64,000 nt of DNA from Macrosoma leucophasiata (Eukaryota > Arthropoda > Insecta > Lepidoptera > Hedylidae): positions 2,820,001 to 2,884,000 of the forward strand of contig JAWQUS010000009.1 of the NCBI GenBank assembly GCA_036365455.1, given 5' to 3'. The position numbers and the translations under genes are program-made. Under the pieces are notes generated by a model that saw only the letters and a list, made by a program, of their open reading frames with translations, was not told the DNA's origin and ran no database searches. Below are positions 10,775 through 23,428 of this stretch, in pieces. Within the stretch, counting starts at the first letter, position 1, and every line of letters starts with the position of its first letter.

Positions 10775-12637
10775 AACATATTTTGTGAGCTGGTTAATTC
10801 GTATTAATGTTGTAGTTTGGTAGTCGTATCTTGAATTCTTAAATAATTTTGCTTTACTAAATTCTCAAGTTGAAAGTCAATTAAGCGTCAAGAGCTCTCC
10901 GGAATTAGGTCGAGGACTTCACAATTTCTTGATCGCCATCTCAGAAATTCGTTTTGAACGGACTAAACCGTTTAATTTTTTACGGGAAAACGACATTAAT
11001 TTAATAGTATCTTAAGATGTGAGTGATTCAAAAGAAAGTTAATTAAGAACCACAAAAAAAAAACACAATTTCATTTTCCCATACAAATAGTATCTATTAG
11101 ACTTTGACACATTATTTCATTCTGAGGCAATACGAATTTGGCCGTATCAGCTAGTTACAAATAAATCCTGTCAAAACAACCAATCAATCAAGTGATAAAT
11201 CGACAAATAAATCGCAAAAAAAATTGTACCGTTTGTACCTAATTAAGCAGAGTTTTCTTAAGAACCCTTTCTAGTCTTACTCTTTTGATTGTGCAAGTCT
11301 CTGGTACTAGCTATTTTACTTAAATCATCATTATCATCATCATCATTTCAGCAGAAAGACGCCCAAAGTTGGATAAAAGATTGGCACAACGAATGGTTCT
11401 TGGCTTGACCGCTCTCATCCAGCGATTGCCCGCAACCTTCACCAGGTGGTCACGCTTCGTTTTCCGGTACGCGGTCGCCATTCGAGAACTCTTCTGCCCT
11501 AACGACCGTCGGTTCTCCAAGCTATGTGTCCTGTCCACTGCCACTTGAGTTTCGCTATTCGGGCTTTGTTGCGTACTTTGGTTGTCATCTAGTTAACGCT
11601 AGGTCATATTTTCGAATTGTAACCGTTATTTAAAAGAACGCTTCAGTAGTAGTGTGCGTGCGGGTGTGGGTGTATGTATGAGTAAATAATACGATATTAA
11701 CGGTGACATAATATGGCCGACTCGAGATGGCGCTGAGTGAGTCAAGGTTGACTCATGAATTATTTATCAGGACTATCGTGTAGTAGGGTACTAGATGTTA
11801 TAGTGCTAGTAATCAATAGATTGCTAACACTTTAATAATGCAGGAATATAATATTATGTTTCATATACAGAACTTCACGACGACGACCAAGGAAATCCAT
11901 GGGTGTTCATGCCTTCTTACGCTCATGGAGTCATCATCATGTAAGAAGGAGCAAAGTATGTATCAAACCCATCATCAGGCATCATCCCTTAGGGTGTGAC
12001 TGAGATCTTCGCAGTTTATTCATATCCTGTGTTATATTTCCAATTCGGAGAGCGATCTCGACACCTCAAGCTTATAGTTAGTGGCTGACTAAAATTAAGC
12101 TACTGATGGTCATTACTATTTAAACTATTACCCGTATAGAGAAAGGGGGGACTTAATTCTCGTATCTGCATAGTGAATCTTATGATTGTATGCATACTAA
12201 ACGTTTTTCCGACGTGATAGAGCAGTGTACTATAGTAACATGGTTTTAAGTACGCGAAATAGTGACGTATAAAATCTCCAGCCTCAGAAGTAAATTAGCA
12301 ACATATCCAAAGGACGACATTAGTTTATCACATATTTATTAACGAGAATCCTAAACGTTGTTTACTATTCATATGAATTGATTTATGGGCTGCTTAAACT
12401 TATGTTCCTTTTTCATCTTCTCTATTTTATAATATTGACAAATCTATGGAATATCAATTAAGTCAAATCAAGTTGCGTGAACTGAAATTAGCCATTCAAC
12501 TCACAAGTCACAATACAAATACAAAACACGACGCGATGTTTAATTAGCTAATGTATGAATTAACACGATGCCCCGGTAACCTACAAAATACAGGCTTGTT
12601 CCATTATGTCAAAATTAATATAACGTAGTACGCGGAA
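10775..12637. other. Nrg intron 2; little recognisable
   Basis: Apart from the LINE tail (11330-11560) nothing is recognised. A short imperfect inverted pair CTTCTTAC...GTAAGAAG lies near 11915-11950. Confidence 0.6.
11330..11560 (-). pseudogene. LINE reverse transcriptase tail, fragment
   Basis: The minus-strand frame includes KRDHLVKVAGNRWMRAV, the C-terminal signature of RTE-like lepidopteran LINEs. It is preceded by decayed text. An (ATC)n microsatellite (about 11323-11348) marks its low-coordinate edge. Confidence 0.7.
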
Positions 12638-13068
12638 TCTATATATATAAAAGAAAGTCGTGTTAGTTACACTATTTATAACTCAAGAACGGCTGAACCG
12701 ATTTAGCTGAAAATTGGCAGGGAGGTAGTTTAGAGCCAGGAGAAGGACATAGGATACTTTTTATCCCGTTCGACAGCATTCCCGTGTGACTTGACATGAA
12801 ACGTCAGTCACTATAAAACGTGGTATAACAACAAAAAAGAATCAGACTTGGAATAACAAAACGCAAATGACAGCTATGTAATTGACGTATAATGACAGCT
12901 ATGTAATGAAGTATGGATGACAATTAGATATTTGTAAGAAATCTATAAACCTACATAAAATAAAGCTGTATAAGTGAAAATTCTGTACATTAAGAATATT
13001 GAAAAAATAAATACCAGGGGATGTCACTAGATCGATACCGGATCCAAATATGTGATTCGAAAAATTTT

Positions 13069-13099
<31 letters not shown>

Positions 13100-13694
13100 T
13101 CAAGCATCACATAAAAACTACCGGTCCGATTACAATGAAACTTGGTATGATTATACTTTAACCTTTGGCGCACAACACTGGGTACTTTTATCCCGGAAAA
13201 ATGTCTCTTTGTCTGTGTGTTTGTGCATGCTAATTTCAGAAACAGCGTATTCGATCTGCGGTTCACTAATATACTGTGGCAAGTTTTACTTAATATTTAG
13301 TGTTTGTTTCATGTGAATCGGTTCAAAAATAAAAAAGTTGTCAATTTAAAGAATCGTATCGAATATTTTTAAGCTATTCTGTATCTTAGTTCTATCTTTT
13401 AGGGGGTTTAGTACCTAAAAGGTAAAAACGGACCCCACGGATTACTAATCTACCGCTGCCTGTCTGTCTGTCCGTCTGCCCGTCAGTGTGACACCAGGTT
13501 GTATCTCATAAATAGTGATAGCTAGAAAGCTAACATTTTCACAAATTATGTATTTTTGTTACGGCTATAAAGACAAAATTAGTTACTAAAAATAAGAAAA
13601 TGAAAATGTTAAGGGGTGCATACAATAAACGTGTTTTTTTTTCGTATATATTTGCTCGATATTAATATTTACAGCAACATATACGGTACATAGC

Positions 13695-13737
13695 AAATAG
13701 ACGTTTAAAATTTTTACAGAATTTTAAACGTCTATTT
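13695..13737. repeat. Perfect 18-bp inverted repeat, 7-base loop
   Basis: AAATAGACGTTTAAAATT, TTTACAG, then the complement, inside the Helitron-like element. Confidence 0.95.
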
Positions 13738-13744
13738 TTTTATT

Positions 13745-14060
13745 TGATGACGTTAGTGGTGTTGGTGGCATTGGTGGTGTTGGTATCTCTGGTGGCGGTG
13801 TTGATGGCGTTGGTGGAGATGGTGGTGGTTTTTAGTCGCGATGGAGGCATTAGTGGCGTTGGTGTTGTTGGTAGTTTTGGAGGCATTGGTTGTGGTGGTT
13901 TTGGTGGCGTAGGTGTTTGGTGATGTTGGTGTTGGTGGTGGCGTTGATGGCGTTAGTGGCGTTTGTAATGGTGGAAGTGGTAGCGGTGACAGTGGTGGTG
14001 GTGGTAACGATGGTGGTGATGGTGGTAGTAGTGTTCAAGTAGTGTTGGTGGCATTAGTGG
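13745..14060. repeat. GTTGGTGGC-type minisatellite
   Basis: About 315 bp consist of imperfect GGT, GGC and GTT triplets. On the minus strand this reads as Thr/Asn/Ile-rich text, which is repeat translation and not a protein. Confidence 0.8.
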
Positions 14061-14474
14061 TTAAAAATGCACAACGTTAATATTCAATTTTTCACATCCG
14101 CCATTATGAACCTAAGCACAGACATTAGGTACATGCCATATTTTCTGCCACAGATCTACGGTAGACTCGATCGAAACCTATTTACAATTAAAGATCGTAA
14201 AAAATTAAATATTCTGAGTCGACAACATGTATACGCAAAATTCGTATTCTTTGATAATTCGTGAAATAAAATCAATAATTTTATAAATTCAATTGTCAAT
14301 GCCCGCCACTATGACGTACACATGCCATTTTTAATAAATGTCATTGATGTATTACCGAAACTGGACAAGCCAGGAAATTTTCAAAAATCAATTGCTGTTT
14401 GTTACTTTCGCTAAAACTGTAGTGTATTTTTTATTTTTACTTTAAAGCGATACAAAGTTCGCCGGGCCAGCTAG

Positions 14475-17400
14475 TATGAAATAATCAGGGAAGTTATGGA
14501 ATGATGTGAAGTTAATATCGGATATCCGAAATTTATTTAGTATTTCACATACGCACGATCCGAGGTTTTGGAAATTTCGTACCGGCAGGACGAAGTAGAT
14601 TTAGGGGGAGATTATTAGTAAGATCAACCTGGACCGTAATCTGACATCAATCACGATCGACGTCAAACTAGATTCACAGGACATACAGGACCAACGAAAT
14701 GGAATTCGGTTAAATTAACTTCGATTTCCGGCAAGCTCACATCAATACAATAACCTATAGGACAAATTGACATCAGTTTCAATACATGAGTTGTTTTAAA
14801 CTTTCACGATTTATATTCATATTTTTATATTGTAAATGGGACTTAATCGCGTACTATTTTAATCGAAATATTTACCTCGACACTCGACGTTTCGGCCGTA
14901 ATGCAACGGCCGTGGTCACGAGTAGACTCTAATCTACTGTTCTGACTGAAGTTCTTAGAAGTATTTTTAACAGGAACTCCAGCCCGAACTGTTTTGGTGT
15001 GTTGTCCTAAAATGGTCTAATCCCAAATTCATTTCAATGATGCCCACGAATGAGTTACTACACTTACAATGTTAATAAAAAGAAGATATCTTTGTGCGTC
15101 GATCGATACGTGAACCACTTAGATTTGAATCTATGTGTTGTGTTACCAAGTGGTGATGAGTATGGCGTGGTATGGCCAATATGGCTGTGTGATATGTTAT
15201 TAGGTATATTTAGACCACCTACATCTATCCGATTCTTGACACGTAGTAGTGTCAAGTCAGGTTAAAAAAGTATCTGGCTATGGGTAATATTTAGAGTCGT
15301 CATAGGAGACGAAACAAACATAAATATTGTATCGTTCACATTAATTTCCCAAAAATTTCCAAAGGTGCCAATCTTAATAAATAGAACAAAAACATTATCA
15401 AATACTACAACCCAAATTGGGCAACGAATCAAGGACCAGAGGCTTCGCGTGAAAACAAACACAAGACAGATAGACGATAAGTATATTATATTACGTATAG
15501 AAACGAAGCCAAATATGTAGTTCACACAACCCCTACCATCTTGTGCCTTACGCCTTCACTAATACGATAACATCAGCAGGTGTTCAAGAAAAAGTGCACA
15601 TAACACTGGCGATACAACGAATGAAAACTAGTGGTGCACTCAAGTTACCGACTGCGACGTAGGTATACATAGGTAAGGGTTATTAGGTATACTCGAGACG
15701 GATACGGCGGCACCCCACGTCTCGGAAGTGATTTAGCGAGTGCACTAAGAGGATTAGTATCCGCTTACGTCTGCTTGTATTCTTTTGCTGTTGCATTGAA
15801 AGGAAAGCCACGTTGTTAGAAAACTCCTTTAACCAAGATAAGTACTTGTTTACCTTCCTCTCCTCATATAATTGACCCTCGCTTTACAAATGGGCTATGT
15901 AACACTGAAAGAATTTTTCAAATCGGAAAAGTAGGTCCTGAGATTAGCGCATTCAAGCAAACAAACAAACACTAGGCTAGGCTAGGTATATAATATAAGT
16001 ATAGATTAAAAATGTCAATCGTAAATGATTTCCACATGAAAAAAACATAAACGTCCAAACAAATCTAAGTTCATCGATTTCAACAACATTAAAACTTAAC
16101 AAAGAGACATTCGCATTTATTTTGAGTACCTATTTCATCAGCGGCATATAGATTACAGAATCACTACCCACATAACAGTCTCTATCGTCAAACAGCTTCT
16201 AAATGCCACTTTCAAGTTTCAGTAATTATTCTCACTTGTAACACAGCTGAATATCTCTTAGAAGAAATATGCAACGTCAGGCTCGCGAGTTTAGAAATTT
16301 TCACACGACACCTACACCCCAAGTTCCTTGCGTTCATTGCTGTGTTAAACCAGCCCAAGCGCTTTGTACATGCGAGAGCTACACGCGTTCAAAAGTGTTC
16401 CCAGTAGTTTAGCGGTAAAAGCGACGATTAGAAAGCCCTAGACGAGGGTGCGGTTTTTAATTGCACTGTATGTTGGAAGAAACGTGTGTGTCTCATATTA
16501 AAAGTATTCATATAGAAAATATTTATAATGACCACGTTTAAGTGTCGAGAGATATCAGGGACATTAGCAGAGTTTCATACGAAAGATAACGCAAACCGGA
16601 TTAGTAATACAATCTGTATCGGGACTCGATTCGCGGGTTACTTATGCTAGCGATATGGCATTTCGTATTTGAAATTTGATAAAGGCAAGTATGTACCTAC
16701 ATTCAATATAAAGACACTGAAATCGGTAAGTATAAACTTTTTCTTCTTACAGCGAAATTACAGTTACCTACGTTAAAGTTAGGATAGGTATTATCTTCTC
16801 GAACAATTTAGATTCTACAGGTACCAATTGCATTGAGTCAATTATAATAAAATTCAAGAGTCGAAGACATAAATATTAAGTAAACTTTACAAACATGTCA
16901 AGCATCAAGAAGCTTGTTGCTTTTCGCATCAACTGCTAAAAGAAATAGAAAATTCATGATCATATGCTATTCCACATAAAAATACTTTTACACGAAGTAG
17001 GCCCGTATGAAAACTGGTAGATACAATTTTGACATCCCTACTTTTACAACGCTCATAAAAGTTGGTACAAGTTGTTCGACGTAAATTTCCGCTATGACAA
17101 GTAGCTTCTTCCTGTTTCCAAAGCTATAAGTTTGTAAGCTCATGTCATTCACAACATACCTACATACATTTTTTATGGAAGTGGTAACATAATATATTTT
17201 TTTCTTTAAGCAAAGCAAAGTAATTAAATATCTTCAAGAGTTATATTGTATATGGGCCTTGAAATTAATTCGTAAAGTTTGAAAAGGAGAAGTACACCTA
17301 AACAAAAAAAAGATTTTTTTTCTCATAGGTCGAGTCCAACCAAAACTCAGGATATATACAATAGTATCGTAGCATTGAACTTGATATTTAACGAAATGTT

Positions 17401-18758
17401 TACCAAATACGCTTCATATTGTGCCTATTCTGCATATATAATAGGCCAGAAAGACAGATAAAACTACGCCTTAAAGAAACCATTGATAATGGTCAAGGAG
17501 TGATTGCGAAGTCATTGTTCCAAAATGGATACAGTATCGGCGTCCATACCATTTTCAAAAGTGATTTCTTTTGGGTTATTGATACAACAGCCACCCATAA
17601 TCATAGATAGAGCCGTGGATTGATTGACAAACAATGAACGCAGAGTATAATATCAATATATAAAACTCTTCCGTTACTGATTACTGTCTGAGTGATTAAG
17701 TGATTCACAGACAATCCATAGCCGAAATAAATTGTATCACAAAATATTCCCTAACATTCCATACAAAAGCAGATTTCAGAGACTGAAATTCGCACGATAA
17801 ATCAACTTAAAAGCAGTAACCAGCAAAGTGGGCCCGTCAGTCAGTCTCTTGATGTCTGCCACATAAATATTTAACGAGGAAAAACACGGAAAAACAGAAT
17901 AAACGTATCTAACGCGAACGAGATACGTCGACGTAGTGTCGCGCAGTGAAAGCGTTTCCGACCGAATAACATTTTGTTGCGGTTTTCTAGACTAGAACTA
18001 AATTACTAGAAACCTAATGGCGCTGCTTCGTTATGGTGAAATTCTGAGGATCGTGTAGTTTCTTAATCCCCAAATCAAGATCTAGAAAGGCAGTTAATAC
18101 CTCAAGGGATAACTAGATCCCATGGCATGGACATATTGAAAGAAACGTCAATGAAAATTCGTTTATGTTATTTGAACACTAACACTGAGGTTGAGAAAGA
18201 TACAAACACAATAGGAATCTAAGCTAAGAAATAACGTTATGCGTTCAAATGTCATCCCGCAGAGACCCCTTTGAGCAACAATAGCAAAGGGCATTCGAAT
18301 AAACCTCTAGCAATACCAATTGAAGAAAAAAGAATCATCCCAACGAAGCTACATTGTTACGGGCAACAAAAAACACAATCTGCGGATCTGGTGCTTTTTT
18401 ACAATGGGTTTCAATCAATCTCGCACCTCGGAACCACAATTCCGCTTTTTCTGTCCTGTTGGCTGGCTTCAATTTCAATACAACGTAGCAATACTTCAAA
18501 CCCTCAATACTCCTGAGGGATCGCAAGTATTTAATTATTCATTTAAATATAGGAAAAAGAGCACTTACGACGACAATGATGAAAGATGTAAAGACCTAAT
18601 TCAACTACTTAGGACTAATGTGAGAGTGATGATGTGGATAATAATCCTTCAAAAGGACACATCCACAGAAGTTTTTCTATTGTGTTTCTGATGATTCTGT
18701 AGATATACTTCCAATTCAGATCGTTCTTCATCTATAGGATTGTTCGCGCTGTTTTATT
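14475..18758. other. Nrg intron 2; no gene
   Basis: 4.3 kb without a supported gene. CGGCCGT...ACGGCCG (14893-14912) beside GACGTTTCGG text resembles a common lepidopteran retroelement end. A weak tRNA-like patch (TAGTTTAGCGGTAAAAGCG, about 16409-16427) lacks a proper B box. Frames at 18271-18691 are not protein-like. Confidence 0.55.
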
Positions 18759-18766
18759 GTACCATG

Positions 18767-19058
18767 CATAGAGCAACTCGGGAGGAGTAACCATTTGCAG
18801 GCTTTCTTCTCTGTCAAAGTACAAGCACAAGTGGTCTCATGCCTGTGGTCGAGATGTTTAAATTTTTTTTGATGCCACCCCGGACCCCTCATGACCTTTA
18901 TCCGCTACTGGGTGTGAGTTTCGTAGTAGATAATAGACGATTTTTGTTGTGTGTGTTACACGTATTTCCCCCCGCAAAAAATTAAAGACTGTTTTGCATC
19001 GGTAATAAACGCTATGGCTACTCCCCTCCGGTCAGCCGGTGGCCCGTGTTGCTGTATG
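18767..19058. mobile_element. GC-ended MITE, family M1, copy 1
   Basis: The flanks GTACCATG (18759-18766 and 19059-19066, extendable by one C) form a perfect 8- or 9-bp duplication. Ends are CATAGAGCAACTCGGG and, inverted, CATACAGCAACACGGGCC. The AT-rich interior has GACTGTTTTGCATCGGTAAT in common with the copy at 51718. No ORF was found. The superfamily (hAT or Mutator-like) is undecided because 8 and 9 bp both fit. Confidence 0.8.
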
Positions 19059-19411
19059 GTACCATGCGTGCACTATTCCATTGATGGCGGTGGTGACCTG
19101 GTGCTGCATTATCACCACCAGGTCACTTCACTAGTGGAGTAGTTGTCCGATATCCGTCGAAGTCAAACAAGAAGTATAGATTGAGTGGAGAGTGTAAGTT
19201 AATGCTACTTAACGCGAAATTAAGTTCCAGAAAGAACCTTCTAAGGCTTCTGACTTGGTTAAGCATCTTAAGCATTATGACTTATGACAGTAAAATTAAT
19301 GGATTATTCTGCCTAAAACTAATAAGGGCTTAAAGGGCAAACTTATATCATAATCATCGCGTCTAGATTACTAAGCACTAGGATCCGTCGCATGTGGATG
19401 TCCAAAAAAAC

Positions 19412-19446
19412 ACCGAAAATTCTTGGAGCCGCCAAGAATTTTCGGT
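19412..19446. repeat. Perfect 15-bp inverted repeat, 5-base loop
   Basis: ACCGAAAATTCTTGG, AGCCG, then the complement. Confidence 0.95.
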
Positions 19447-19642
19447 TTTCAGTAAAATATTATCGTGTACTTAAAGTCTGAGGAGTAGGAACTGTGGGAG
19501 AGTGGGAAGTGTAGTTTAATAGCATTCTTAATGATCCTCGTTAATCTCTTAATGGCCGCGATTAAAGACGGCTACCCTAGATGAAAAATAAAGCTCATTT
19601 AGACAGTGACTAGTACTTTAGGTGAATAAGATAGCAAACTAA

Positions 19643-19788
19643 CCCCCTTATTCATAAACGTATTTTAGCTAAAGTGTTGCTAATCTCTCCTTTGTCTTTT
19701 TCTATCCTGCACATTTGACAATGCAACTGACAAAGACAAAGCATTCTATAGCTAAAACGTATCTAAAGTACGTTTATGAATAAGGGGG
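19643..19788. mobile_element. Harbinger-like MITE, family M2, copy 1
   Basis: The 146-bp element has ends CCCCCTTATTCATAAACGTA and their complement, flanked by TAA on both sides (19640-19642, 19789-19791). A 3-bp TWA duplication is typical of PIF/Harbinger (family knowledge). Confidence 0.75.
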
Positions 19789-20047
19789 TAAGGATACAGT
19801 ACGAATTTATAACGAAACTTTACGAAACATCTCAAATATGTACCTACCAAAATAGTTTGTCTCGGTTCGATTATTATAAATGGGACCGACAAACGCTTAG
19901 ATCGATGAAAGGAAATAAATGTCAGTGTGAATGTTGTATGTAACGCAATCAATTTCGAAGGTCCTTGCTGTAACATACGTATTTAAGTAAAGTGATTACA
20001 TTTGTCAAGATTTCAGTATAATCTTCTTTACTGATGGAAGAACACTA

Positions 20048-20195
20048 GAGGTCAGGTCGGTAATGTATGGTCCCGTGATTTCGATGACACGTGCGAAATA
20101 TCTTAGACCTCAGCATATCACAGAGTCTGCAGTCGTCACTTACCACCCGTGTGAACTGCAAGCTTGATTGCCACCATCATGACTTTAAAAAAATC
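20048..20195 (+). repeat. Family A repeat, diverged 3' half
   Basis: GGTCAGGTCGGTAATGTATG to GTGTGAACTGCAAGCTTGAT and a short A run. Confidence 0.6.
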
Positions 20196-20989
20196 TATGA
20201 CAAAGGAGTGCGAAATGAGACCCAATTTTAACTATTAAAAAAAAATATATATTTCGTAGCTTAAGCAACGTTTATACCCACTTGAAGCGTGAAGATATTA
20301 TGATACGATTGACCTCGTAATCTGCATGCTATTTCGAATTTAAAATCGAAATGGACGCCATTTGCAGAGAACACTCGAGGTTGTTTTCTTTGAAAACTGA
20401 CGTCATGGCATTATTTTGCCTCTTCATATTGTTACTAGCCCACACTCGAACCGATACGTTGGTTTTTATTTTACAGTCTCATCTTTTTAAGTTCTTAAAG
20501 AGGGAAATATTGCCGTGTCTACGACGAGCTTTTAGAAAATTTACTATAAATACAGTTTTTTATGCAAAAAAGCATTTTCATTATTTGTGAAGAGAGTGTT
20601 TCTTTACCTGCCGTTTTAGAATCGCTAAGAAACTCACGTAAGTATCCATAAAAGTAATAAACTATAAATTGATAAAGATATTGTAAAATTTCGTGGTTTC
20701 ACAGCACACAAATGTCGAGGACGAACGTGCGAAAGTACACCAATATAACGGCACGTTGCACAATCCATATCACATACAAAATATCATTTAGACATAGGTG
20801 TATAATGTGTGCATAACGTGAACAAATCACTAGGCATGTACATTTTCTACGTGTGTCAATTCGACCATAATGTTTTTTGGTGTTTCGCGGAAAATGATTG
20901 CATGGTAGGTATGGGATCACGAGAAAAGTTTTATGGCGAAATTCTGACTATCAAAGCATTTTTATGCAAGTAGGTAAAGTGCTTTTTTA

Positions 20990-21136
20990 TTGTGATAGAG
21001 ATCCAGTGTCGAAGTCCGAAGACGTAGACACCACTGCAACACCTAATTTATTTGCTGCTAAATGATAATGTTCAGCGCTATGATGTTCCGGTTATGCCCA
21101 CGCCTTCGAACTCCGACAATGGAACTCTACCACCCA
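20990..21136 (+). repeat. Family A repeat, diverged 5' end followed by an inverted piece
   Basis: 20990-21097 is a diverged head. 21098-21136 is the same head in reverse (GGAACTCTACCACC). Confidence 0.55.
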
Positions 21137-21156
21137 GAAAATGTATTATATACTTT

Positions 21157-21445
21157 ACTGGTGGTAGAGCTCCAGTGACGGAGCTCGCGGGCGTAGGCAC
21201 CACCGCATTACCTAATATACTTGCCGTTAAATGGTAGTGTTCAGCACTATCGTGTTTCGGTCAGGTGGTAATGTACGGCTCTGTAATTTCCGGCACAGAG
21301 GCATAACACCTAATGCCTCAGGAGTGGCAGCGCATTTGCATTTTGACCTCTGGTCATTGTGTGGGTGTCTATAGGCTGCAGTCATCACTTAACATCAATG
21401 TGAACTGCACGCTTGTTTGCCACTTTTATTACATAAAAAAAAAAA
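21157..21445 (+). repeat. Family A repeat, full copy
   Basis: Complete from ACTGGTGGTAGAGCTCC to an A11 tail, very close to the 4265 copy. Confidence 0.8.
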
Positions 21446-21959
21446 CCTACTTGCATAGAAATGCTTTGACCGACTGAATTTCGCCGTAAAACTAAAACAA
21501 AAAATCCGCGAAACACAAAAATCTTTACCAGCGAATCATAAACATACGTTCAAACGTATTTCTATCTCTTCTATTTGTGTCAGTAAAGTTATAAACCGTT
21601 CGACACCACAAACACTACGTCAATGTTTGCTAGTAATTTTATAGTACAGTAATCGATAAAACTGAAACTATCGAATGACCGGATGACCTATAAACATAAG
21701 CCTAGGTTAAGCACTTAAATATTACTTCGGTATTTAGGAATGGTGATACAGCTCCAGACCCAATGCTCGAGGATTCATCGATGAATTATCAAATGTAGCT
21801 GGCACACTATCAAAACTTAATAATAATACAAACATTAATTTGTATGATACCTTTGTATCAAAATAAAATTTACTCAATACTATTTTCTATGCGTCCTTCT
21901 CATTTGTAATTAGTATGAAAGCACATGTACACTTGCAAATTCGAAGCCCCAATCCCTAC

Positions 21960-22062
21960 TAATATCGAAACTCTGTCTGTCTGTCTATCTGTTACCTTTT
22001 CTGTTACTTAGTTATTTATATAACGACATCCACATGGGCGAAGCCGCAGGCAACAGCTGGTA
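21960..22062 (+). repeat. Helitron-like 3' end fragment
   Basis: GTCTGTCTGTCTATCTG followed by GGGCGAAGCCGCAGGCAACA and GCTGGT is a decayed Helitron terminus. Confidence 0.5.
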
Positions 22063-22129
22063 TAAATATATAAAATTTTGGTGTATCACAATATATATAA
22101 AAGAATGTCGAATGAGCGCATGACTACAA

Positions 22130-22350
22130 TGCGAATGTGGATGGTTGCAGAGGCCCTGGAAGGCCAAGACTGACCTTCCATGACCAAATAGATCGAGTTC
22201 TGTCTGATAGTGCGGTCAAAAGTCTTAGGAATCGGCGTGCATGTATGAAGAGAATGATGAAGGTAGATGAGGCACGAGAGGTATGTCAGGACCGGAATAT
22301 CTGGCGCTATACTCTCTCTGCCTACCCCGTTAGGGACCTGGCGTGAAAAT
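22130..22350 (+). pseudogene. Non-LTR retrotransposon ORF2 C-terminus, fragment
   Basis: The frame reads GRPRLTFHDQI..VKSLRNRRACMKRMMKVDEAREVCQDR..WRYTLSAYP, the terminal cysteine-containing stretch of lepidopteran LINE reverse transcriptases. Nothing upstream of it is kept. Confidence 0.75.
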
Positions 22351-23428
22351 ACATACATAAATACAATACATATACCAAATATCTAACACGCATCATTCAA
22401 CTTTAAAATTAAACATGATTGCTAATATGAGTAACATTCCAACTCAGACATTCTAATGACTAAACTCTTCAGAAAATGAGAATGAGGTGCGATTAGTTAA
22501 TACATAACATAAATACCAAGAACGCGCAAATATCAAAGCAAAAGGTTCCGCTATATCTTTTTAAAGTTTTGCGTTTACGTATGTCACCCTAGCGCGCTCC
22601 AGTCGACATCTCCCCTCCGCGCGAAGACCTTTAATTCCTTTGAGAAAGTATCGTAGGAAAAGGTGAATATTATCAACACAGCCGTGGCTTTCAGTCGTAA
22701 CTCAAGACACGGGGTTACAGCCAGTCAAGTGGGGCCATTACGTTGCTTTACGTGGTTCGTTTTCATCTAAGGAATTCAGTTTTATTAAATAAAACTTGCC
22801 TGGAAAAAGAAATTCAAACTTTTGTACCAATCCTTAATCGCAACGGATTTCTTTATATTTTAGTAGCTGAGAATTTACATGGGTTTTGGATTAAGCTTTT
22901 CATTCGGAAGAAATGTATTTTCCCTTACCAATATTAATTATTGCCACCAAAATATATTTTCAAAAACTTCGATGAGACTTGAAGGACTCACATTTAACCT
23001 CCGCACCATATCGCCCAACCATTCCAGGTAATCATTTTTAAATTAATATAATTTGATAAAGGCTCATACGATTGAAGCGATTCAAATGCCTATCAGATGA
23101 TTTGTGAAAAGTTTTCAGAACTGAGTTTGTAGCTTTCATATGAACCTCATCATTTAAGTGTATCGGTCAAGGTAGCAGGTGACACACAACCAGGGGGTCG
23201 ACCTAGGACGTTATCTTGTCGTTTCGTACCCTCTATTTAAAACCTTTTGCTCTTTAGTATATACCTGTGAACGAAAATACTTTTAGAAGAAAGTTAGGCG
23301 GTACGAAACTGACAAGATGATGTCATAATCGAAAGCTAAACGAAAGCATTAAAGTTAGGGGATTGGCTCCCAGGACAATTCGGAAGTATCTGAGTAAGTA
23401 ATAATTTGTAACATTGCAGAATTGTATA

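Larger units (their letters stand above)
12638..14474. mobile_element. Non-autonomous Helitron-like element
   Basis: The left end TCTATATATATAAAAG follows an A, and the right end CGCCGGGCCAGCTAG is followed by T. TC...CTAG between A and T is the Helitron signature, with no target duplication. The early part has ACTCAAGAACGGCTGAACCG text common in lepidopteran Helitrons. The inside contains (TGTC)n at about 13070-13098, an 18-bp perfect hairpin (13695-13737), and a GGT/GGC-rich minisatellite (13745-14060). No Rep/helicase frame was seen. Confidence 0.7.
20868..21525. mobile_element. Foldback element with nested SINE-like copies
   Basis: The left arm (about 20868-20982) and right arm (about 21447-21525) are inverted relatives: GTGTTTCGCGGA, TATGGCGAAATTCTGAC, AAAGCATTTTTATGCAAG on the left, and complements of these on the right. 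Between them lie a diverged family A 5' end, a short inverted family A piece and one full family A copy. Outer ends are not sharp. Confidence 0.6.
21530..23428. other. Nrg intron 2; fragments only
   Basis: Helitron scrap and LINE tail as listed. A GC-richer patch with CTAGCGCGCTCCAGTCG (about 22590) has no assignable role. Confidence 0.5.

Noticed and set aside
13850..14038. Thr/Asn/Ile-rich frame
   Set aside because: It is the translation of a GGT/GTT minisatellite.
16405..16480. tRNA or tRNA-derived SINE
   Set aside because: An A-box-like string exists but no B box at the right distance and no stems.
18320..18691. 123-codon frame and its overlapping partner
   Set aside because: Overlapping open frames on both strands with no motif and no coding-like composition.
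19412..19446. Intrinsic transcription terminator
   Set aside because: Hairpin and short T run fit a bacterial terminator by shape only; this is eukaryotic DNA with no gene ending here.
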